DNA from: an uncultured Terrimonas sp.
GTDB lineage: Bacteria; Bacteroidota; Bacteroidia; Chitinophagales; Chitinophagaceae
Length of the DNA stretch: 10,898 nt
Assembly: GCA_946886925.1 (NCBI GenBank)
Contig: CAMPJQ010000043.1
Location: 1-10,898, forward strand
Reading direction: 5' to 3'
The notes below the pieces were generated by a model, which worked only from the letters and a program-made list of their open reading frames with translations, made no database searches and had not been told where the DNA came from. The position numbers were made by a program, and so were the translations under genes. Shown piece by piece: positions 6,797 through 10,898 of the stretch. Positions within the stretch are counted from its first letter, which is position 1, and each line of letters starts with the position of its first letter.

Positions 6797-7417
6797 ATTT
6801 GTAAGGTTTAGTTGTTCAATGCAGTCAACTGGAAAAAGAGATAGGTGTGCAATAAGGGGTGAGGTACGGAAACTTTTGTTTGTGTTGCTTTTTGATTGCC
6901 CTTTCAGATATGCCGGGCTATTTCTTCAAATCTTTTCCTTTCGATGCCTTACTACAAGAAATATATAAGTTAATCTGGGGTATTTGCAGTCAATATCCCC
7001 CTCCCGTCTCAAAACCCGGATACCGGGGAGTGTTACCCATAGTTGAATGAAAAAATACAACATATTTAATCCTTATGCAAGAACAGGAGGGGCAAAATGC
7101 AAAGCCCTGTATAAATAACAATACTTTGGAATAGTAAATATAATATCAGGAAAATGACATAATGTAAATAGGCACCGCAAAAAAAACATTTGTTCAGTGC
7201 AGGGGTCTGCTATCAGTTAAGTAACTCCAGTACAAGGCTGAATCATCTTCTTTCACCGCATCTTGCCAGATTGTATCTGACTTCAGATTTCTGATTTTGA
7301 ATGTAGGATTTTTACGGATATGAAATTTGAAGCCGCCATTTGAACAGGATTTACCTGGTTTCTTATTCTTTGTATTGCTTAATAATACCTTCGTATATAG
7401 AATTTTTTGCTTCGGAT
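6797..7417. other. Long spacer without a convincing gene
   Basis: Neither strand shows a protein-like reading frame here. Short frames at 6859-7050 (plus) and 7194-7421 (minus, TTG start) look like chance. The region holds a short GC hairpin, CCCGG (7015-7019) with ATA loop and CCGGG (7023-7027), preceded by a G-rich/C-rich pair (GGGG around 6977 and CCCC around 6997). An AT-rich stretch lies at 7040-7200. The promoter for the minus-strand cluster starting at 6796 should be here, but I see no exact TAnnTTTG box close to it. Confidence 0.5.
7276..7295. repeat. Short alternating TCTGA/TCAGA repeat
   Basis: On the plus strand TCTGA, TCAGA and TCTGA follow each other at two-base spacings (TCTGACTTCAGATTTCTGAT). 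The units are inverted relative to each other, so the stretch can fold in more than one way. It lies downstream of the Nudix gene. It may be one copy of a dispersed intergenic repeat, which only a genome-wide search could show. Confidence 0.3.
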
Positions 7418-7981
7418 TCAATATTCCATATGCCCCAGCTTATTTAAAGCATAAAAAAGGCATGTGGTGTGAAGCGCCTGCAATATTTTATTCTCCTTTA
7501 GCATTTGTTTGATCTCGCTTATGCTGAATAAGTATACTTCTATTTCTTCGTTGTGATCCAGTTGCTGCTCCTGCACTTTTTTGCCTCCATGGGCAAGATA
7601 CATATGCATGAGGTTGTCGTTGGTGGAGGGATTGGGAGATATTTTCCCCAGGTATTCGTAATGGCTGAATGTATACCCCGTTTCTTCAAGCAATTCCCTT
7701 TCAATGGCTGCCTGCAAAGAGGCATCGGTATCATCCACGCATCCCCCGGGCGTTTCCATAATTGTTTCACCCAGCGCATGCCTGTACTGACGAACCATGA
7801 CAACCTGTTTGTTTTCTGTAAGCGCCATTGCCGTCACCCAGGTGGGGAACTCATATACATAATAAGGGTCAACAATTTTCTTTTCGGGTGTTTCACATTT
7901 GTCTTTGCGAATAGTAAACCATGTGGCTTTATACAGGTATTCCGATGATAAAACCTTCCATTTCAAATCTTTCATATTCAC
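7418..7981 (-). CDS. Nudix hydrolase, ADP-ribose pyrophosphatase-like
   Basis: This protein of 187 residues (185 from the second start) likely hydrolyses a nucleoside diphosphate linked to another group, with ADP-ribose or an ADP-sugar the best guess. The Nudix box is PGG (78-80) through RELLEETGY (95-103). The metal-binding REL-EE core is intact, but 14 rather than 13 residues separate Gly80 from Arg95, and the canonical first Glu is replaced by the TDA segment (85-87). The N-terminal strand pattern (WFTIRKDKCETP, YYVYEFPTWVTAMALTENKQ, VVMVRQYRHALGETIMETPG) fits the ADP-ribose/NUDT5-like group. The GTG at 7981 overlaps the upstream TGA as GTGA, while an ATG at 7975 starts just after it and is equally plausible. 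Either arrangement implies translational coupling to the Fe-S protein gene. It is cytoplasmic, with no signal peptide. Confidence 0.9.
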   Translation of the reverse strand: MNMKDLKWKVLSSEYLYKATWFTIRKDKCETPEKKIVDPYYVYEFPTWVTAMALTENKQVVMVRQYRHALGETIMETPGGCVDDTDASLQAAIERELLEETGYTFSHYEYLGKISPNPSTNDNLMHMYLAHGGKKVQEQQLDHNEEIEVYLFSISEIKQMLKENKILQALHTTCLFYALNKLGHMEY

Positions 7982-8757
7982 ACCATTGAGACGTTGATCA
8001 ATTCAGCAATGTCCAGCACCCGCACATTGTCTTCCTTCTCTTTGTTCTTAACTCCATCAGTAAGCATGGTGTTGCAAAAAGGGCATGCGGAAGCAATTAC
8101 AGCGGCACCGGTTTCCAGGGCTTCATTGGTTCTTTCGTGGTTGATGCGTATAGAACCCTTTTCTTCTTCTTTCCACATTTGCGCTCCGCCGGCGCCGCAG
8201 CATAATCCTTTGCTGCCACAGCGCTTCATTTCCACGAGTTCAGCATCCAGCGCTTCCAGTACTTTGCGCGGCGCTTCATAAATATTATTGGCACGTCCCA
8301 AATAACAACTGTCGTGGTAGGTAATGCGTTTCCCTTTAAAATCTCCGGCTTCTTTCATCTTTATTTTTCCTTCATCAATCAATTGCTGCAAAAAAACCGC
8401 ATGATGCATCACTTCATAACTGCCACCCAGTTCGGGATATTCATTTTTAAGGATATTAAAACAATGGGGGCAGGCAGTAACTATTTTTTTTATTTCATAG
8501 TTGTTCAGTACCTGGATATTCTGGTAAGCCATCATCTGAAACAAAAATTCATTTCCTGCTCTCCGTGCCGGATCGCCGGTACAGGCTTCTTCTTTTCCAA
8601 GGATGGCATACTTTACATCTACCTTATTGAGTATACTTACAAAAGCCTTTGTTATTTTTTGCGCCCGCTGATCAAAACTACCGGCACAGCCTACCCAAAA
8701 TAATATGTCGGGGCGCTCCTGGTTGGCGTACAATTCTGACATTACCGGAACCTTCAT
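7978..8757 (-). CDS. CCG-domain Fe-S oxidoreductase subunit, HdrB-like
   Basis: This 259-residue soluble protein has two cysteine-rich CCG domains, as in HdrB, GlpC and LutA-type subunits. The first has C24 (WVGCAGSFD), C59 (EACTGDPARRAG, where the usual CC pair is AC) and C96-x-x-C99 (ACPHCFN). The second is complete: C151 (HDSCYLGR), C186-C187-G (LCCGAGG) and C225-x-x-C228 (ACPFCN). In relatives such domains bind a [4Fe-4S]-type cluster and act in thiol/disulfide or two-electron chemistry. The natural partner is a membrane dicluster ferredoxin-like subunit, and one is encoded at 9526-10848. The ATG at 8757 sits 20 bases after an exact -7 box; Met6 (ATG at 8742) is an alternative start. The stop overlaps the GTG of the Nudix gene. 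The exact electron donor and acceptor are unknown. Confidence 0.9.
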   Translation of the reverse strand: MKVPVMSELYANQERPDILFWVGCAGSFDQRAQKITKAFVSILNKVDVKYAILGKEEACTGDPARRAGNEFLFQMMAYQNIQVLNNYEIKKIVTACPHCFNILKNEYPELGGSYEVMHHAVFLQQLIDEGKIKMKEAGDFKGKRITYHDSCYLGRANNIYEAPRKVLEALDAELVEMKRCGSKGLCCGAGGAQMWKEEEKGSIRINHERTNEALETGAAVIASACPFCNTMLTDGVKNKEKEDNVRVLDIAELINVSMV

Positions 8758-8777
8758 ACTGAATTTAATTTTAGTTT

Positions 8778-8785
8778 CAAAGCTA
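8778..8785 (-). promoter_or_regulatory. Bacteroidota-type -7 box for the CCG gene
   Basis: On the minus strand the sequence reads TAGCTTTG, an exact match to the TAnnTTTG consensus of the Bacteroidota primary sigma factor. It is placed 20 bases before the ATG at 8757, implying a very short leader. No TTTG -33 box is found at the usual distance. Confidence 0.45.
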
Positions 8786-8859
8786 AACGAAATTATTCAT
8801 TATACTATTTAGAGCAATCATATGTTATGAGCAGATTATGCTTTGAATATAAGCAAGGC

Positions 8860-8877
8860 ATTAACAAATCTGTTAAT
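8860..8877. promoter_or_regulatory. Perfect 7-bp dyad upstream of the YceI gene
   Basis: ATTAACA, a four-base AATC spacer, then TGTTAAT form a perfect inverted repeat that touches the first base of the -7 box of the plus-strand promoter. The size and position fit the operator of a dimeric repressor. It could alternatively be a chance AT-rich dyad. Confidence 0.4.
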
Positions 8878-8884
8878 ATCTTTG
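8877..8884 (+). promoter_or_regulatory. Bacteroidota-type -7 box for the YceI gene
   Basis: TATCTTTG matches TAnnTTTG exactly and lies 26 bases before the ATG at 8911. No TTTG -33 box is found at the usual distance; the nearest, at 8842-8845, is too far upstream. Confidence 0.45.
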
Positions 8885-8910
8885 AGTAATACAACAATTT
8901 GTTATCAGGC

Positions 8911-9456
8911 ATGAAGCGAATATTTATCCTTATTGTTGCACTGACCATAACCTCTGTAAGTTTCGGGCAGCATTTTATACCCGTTGATGAAGGATCGGAA
9001 ATAGGATTTAAGATAAGGAATTTTGGAGTGAACGTTAGCGGAAGTTTTAAAGGATTACAGGGAAAAATTATTTTTAACCCCGATAGTCTAAGCGCTTGTC
9101 ATTTTGATGTAACCATAGAGGTTAAATCCATCAATACAGGTATTGACCAACGGGATAATCATTTACGGTCGGAAGATTATTTTGAGGCCGAAAAATATCC
9201 ATCAATTCATTTTGTATCAACACGTGTAACTACCAGCACCAGTAAAGAATACCTTTTTGTTTTTGGAAAACTTACCATTAAAGACGTCAGCAAAGAAATT
9301 TCTTTCCCTTTTAAAGCAACGCCAAAAGAAAATGACTTCCTTTTTGAGGGTGAGTTTACTCTAAACCGCAGGGATTACAACGTAGGTGGCGGCAGCATAA
9401 GCATGAGCGACAATGTTAGGCTCAACCTTAAGGTGCTGGCGAAAAACGAAAAATGA
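8911..9456 (+). CDS. YceI-family periplasmic lipid-binding-like protein
   Basis: The 181-residue product begins with a signal peptide (MKRIFILIVALTITSVSFGQ), followed by a YceI domain over almost its full length. Typical features are the early IGFKIRNFGVNVSGSFKGLQ, the SINTGIDQRDNHLRSEDYFE segment, the YPSIHFVST strand, GKLTIKDVSKEI, and the late LNRRDYNVGGGS. YceI proteins form a lipocalin-like beta-barrel that binds polyisoprenoid or similar amphiphilic molecules, so a role in carrying or buffering quinone-like lipids outside the cytoplasm is plausible. A TTG at 8899 in the same frame would add four residues; I chose the ATG because it directly starts the signal peptide. It is divergent from the CCG gene, convergent with the membrane Fe-S gene, and has its own -7 box with a dyad. 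The ligand and regulator are not known. Confidence 0.92.
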   Translation: MKRIFILIVALTITSVSFGQHFIPVDEGSEIGFKIRNFGVNVSGSFKGLQGKIIFNPDSLSACHFDVTIEVKSINTGIDQRDNHLRSEDYFEAEKYPSIHFVSTRVTTSTSKEYLFVFGKLTIKDVSKEISFPFKATPKENDFLFEGEFTLNRRDYNVGGGSISMSDNVRLNLKVLAKNEK

Positions 9457-9464
9457 AATGGGGA

Positions 9465-9523
9465 TGTTACAGGTTTCAGGTTGCAGGCACAGGGACACAA
9501 CTTGTAACCTGGGCCCTGTAACA
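9465..9523. terminator. Long imperfect hairpin between convergent genes
   Basis: TGTTACAGG (9465-9473) pairs perfectly with CCTGTAACA (9515-9523). Inside it, CAGGTTGCAGG (9477-9487) pairs with CTTGTAACCTG (9501-9511) with a few mismatches, leaving a loop of about 13 bases. It starts nine bases after the YceI stop and ends just before the stop of the minus-strand gene, so it could end transcription from both sides. There is no strong T-run. The repeated CAGGTT words suggest it may be one of a family of dispersed intergenic palindromes. Confidence 0.5.
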
Positions 9524-9525
9524 CT

Positions 9526-10848
9526 TTACTCCTTCTCCCGCATCCATTCATCTCTTTCATCAGGACTGAATTTCCAGGGAGCGAAATTATTTTCAATATT
9601 GCTGAACATAGCGTTCCATTCCTGCGGGGCATTGCTTTCTTCCATAACAAGTGAACGGCGCAGTTCCAGGATAATTTCAAGCGGGCTGATGCTCACCGGG
9701 CATTCTTCCACGCAGGCATTGCAGGTTGTGCAGGCGCGCAGTTCCTCAACAGTGATATAATCATGTAACAAGGTCTTGCCATCGTCTTTAAATGTGCCAT
9801 TCAATCTGATATTCTTTCCAGTTTCTTCCACTCTGTCTCTGGTGTCCATCATTATCTTACGCGGCGACAACGCCTTTCCTGTAATAGTAGCGGGGCAGGC
9901 AGCCGAGCATCTCCCGCATTCGGTGCAGGAGTAGGCATCCAGCAAATTTCTCCAGCTTAAATCAAACACATCTTTTGCCCCAAACCGGGCTGGGGGAGGA
10001 GCATCGGCAGGCGCCAGTCCGGGCTGCATGGCATACAGTACCTCGTTCTGAACAGCAGGCATGTTGTTTATTTCTCCTTTGGGCAATAATCTCGCATAAT
10101 ATGCATTGGGGAAGGCCAGCAGGATATGCAGATGCTTGGAGTAAGGCAAATAGTTCATAAATGCAAGAATGCCTAAAATATGCAGCCACCAGCAGCTCCT
10201 TTCTATTGTTACAATCGTTGCTTCACCAAATGATCCATACAAAGGAGTGAGCATACCCGATACAATGAACCGGCCGGTAGGGTTTTCGGCATAATAACCA
10301 TAGCCTTTGTCCTGCAATATCAGGTCGGTTGTATTCATGGTTAAAAAAAGCAGCATCAGCACGATCTCGGTAATCAATATATAATTGGCATCACTGCGGG
10401 GCCACCCGTTTAAGTCTTTACTGATAAACCTTCTTAGTTTTATAATGTTCCTGCGTACGAGAAAAATAGCGCAGGATACAATGACCAGCACAGCGAGTAT
10501 TTCGAATGCGTTGATCAGGAAACTGTACAAACTACCTAACATAGGTGCAAACAGGCGGTGCGTTCCCAGTATGCCGTCTAATACAATTTCCAGCACCTCT
10601 ATATTAATGATAATAAACCCCGCATATACAAAAAAGTGCAGTACCGCCACCAATGGGTTCCTGAACATTTTTTTTTGCCCGAAGGCCAGCAGCAGCACAT
10701 TTTTCCATCGCACTGATGGTTGGCCGGTATAATCAGCATCGCGCCCTGTGAGTATATTTTTACGTATACCTGCCATTCTTTTTGCAAACAATCCTATACC
10801 CGCAGCAGCTGCAACAATAAAAATAATCTGCGAAACAATATGCATCAT
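9526..10848 (-). CDS. Membrane 4Fe-4S dicluster protein, HdrC/HdrE-like
   Basis: This 440-residue protein joins a membrane cytochrome-like part with a ferredoxin-like part. About five hydrophobic helices lie near 3-21, 65-90, 104-130, 155-178 and 218-235. Histidines H71, H223, H239 and H241 (WLHILG, YSKHLHI) are candidate haem ligands in the style of NarI/HdrE. The cytoplasmic C-terminal part has two [4Fe-4S] motifs, C308-C311-C314-C318-P (CTECGRCSAACP) and C373-C376-C379-C383-P (CTTCNACVEECP). Such proteins pass electrons between menaquinone and a CCG-domain subunit, and a fitting partner lies at 7978-8757, separated here by the opposite-strand YceI gene. The ATG at 10848 is followed by a second ATG, so either could serve. 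A TATCTTAG sequence upstream is one mismatch from the -7 consensus. The substrate side of the complex is unknown. Confidence 0.9.
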   Translation of the reverse strand: MMHIVSQIIFIVAAAAGIGLFAKRMAGIRKNILTGRDADYTGQPSVRWKNVLLLAFGQKKMFRNPLVAVLHFFVYAGFIIINIEVLEIVLDGILGTHRLFAPMLGSLYSFLINAFEILAVLVIVSCAIFLVRRNIIKLRRFISKDLNGWPRSDANYILITEIVLMLLFLTMNTTDLILQDKGYGYYAENPTGRFIVSGMLTPLYGSFGEATIVTIERSCWWLHILGILAFMNYLPYSKHLHILLAFPNAYYARLLPKGEINNMPAVQNEVLYAMQPGLAPADAPPPARFGAKDVFDLSWRNLLDAYSCTECGRCSAACPATITGKALSPRKIMMDTRDRVEETGKNIRLNGTFKDDGKTLLHDYITVEELRACTTCNACVEECPVSISPLEIILELRRSLVMEESNAPQEWNAMFSNIENNFAPWKFSPDERDEWMREKE

Positions 10849-10898
10849 AACCTGGTTGTAACGCTAAGATAAGATGTTTAGTACGAATTGTTTTATTC

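Noticed and set aside
6859..7050. A 63-codon plus-strand frame in the long spacer
   Set aside because: The translation is Cys/Phe-rich without conserved pattern, there is no ATG or ribosome site at its start, and it crosses the GC hairpin.
7095..7110. AGGAGG-like site followed by ATG at 7098
   Set aside because: It opens a frame of only five codons before TAA, so it is treated as chance.
7194..7421. A 75-codon minus-strand frame overlapping the end of the Nudix gene
   Set aside because: It starts with TTG, crosses the TCTGA/TCAGA repeat, and its translation is Lys/Asn-rich without domain-like pattern. It is best read as spacer.

Overview
The window looks like a chromosomal segment of a Bacteroidota bacterium, most likely of the Chitinophagaceae/Sphingobacteriia kind. 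This rests on A-rich leaders without strong Shine-Dalgarno sites, two exact TAnnTTTG (-7) promoter boxes, a secreted heparinase II/III-type lyase, and an HdrB-like plus HdrC/E-like iron-sulfur pair of a type common in that phylum. The family-level placement is inference. No rRNA, tRNA, CRISPR array, insertion sequence or integrase was seen.

Layout. (a) 21-550, minus: a decayed lipoprotein gene, readable only by crossing several frame changes and stops. (b) 812-2857, plus: a secreted polysaccharide lyase of the heparinase II/III superfamily, standing alone with no SusC/SusD partner in view. (c) 2858-3028: convergent spacer with two adjacent perfect 10-bp palindromes. (d) 3029-6796, minus: a tight cluster, in transcription order a small 55-codon ORF, a 537-aa beta-solenoid repeat protein with a conserved tail module, a metzincin-like putative protease whose third zinc ligand is glycine, and a HEAT-like protein of unknown function. 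None has a convincing export signal. (e) 6797-7417: about 620 bases with no convincing gene. (f) 7418-8757, minus: a Nudix hydrolase whose start abuts or overlaps the stop of a two-CCG-domain Fe-S protein. (g) 8899-9456, plus: a periplasmic YceI-family protein with its own promoter and a dyad over the -7 box. (h) 9457-9525: convergent spacer with a long imperfect hairpin. (i) 9526-10848, minus: a membrane 4Fe-4S dicluster protein.

How the genes may work together. The membrane dicluster protein (9526-10848) and the CCG-domain protein (7978-8757) look like the two halves of a heterodisulfide-reductase-like, menaquinone-linked electron-transfer complex, interrupted here by the oppositely oriented YceI gene. 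The Nudix enzyme is translationally linked to the CCG protein. The 3029-6796 cluster is the least explained part of the window. A repetitive, probably fibrous or surface protein with a self-processing-like tail is next to a protease-like protein with an altered zinc site. Its job, and how any of it would leave the cytoplasm, cannot be read from the sequence.
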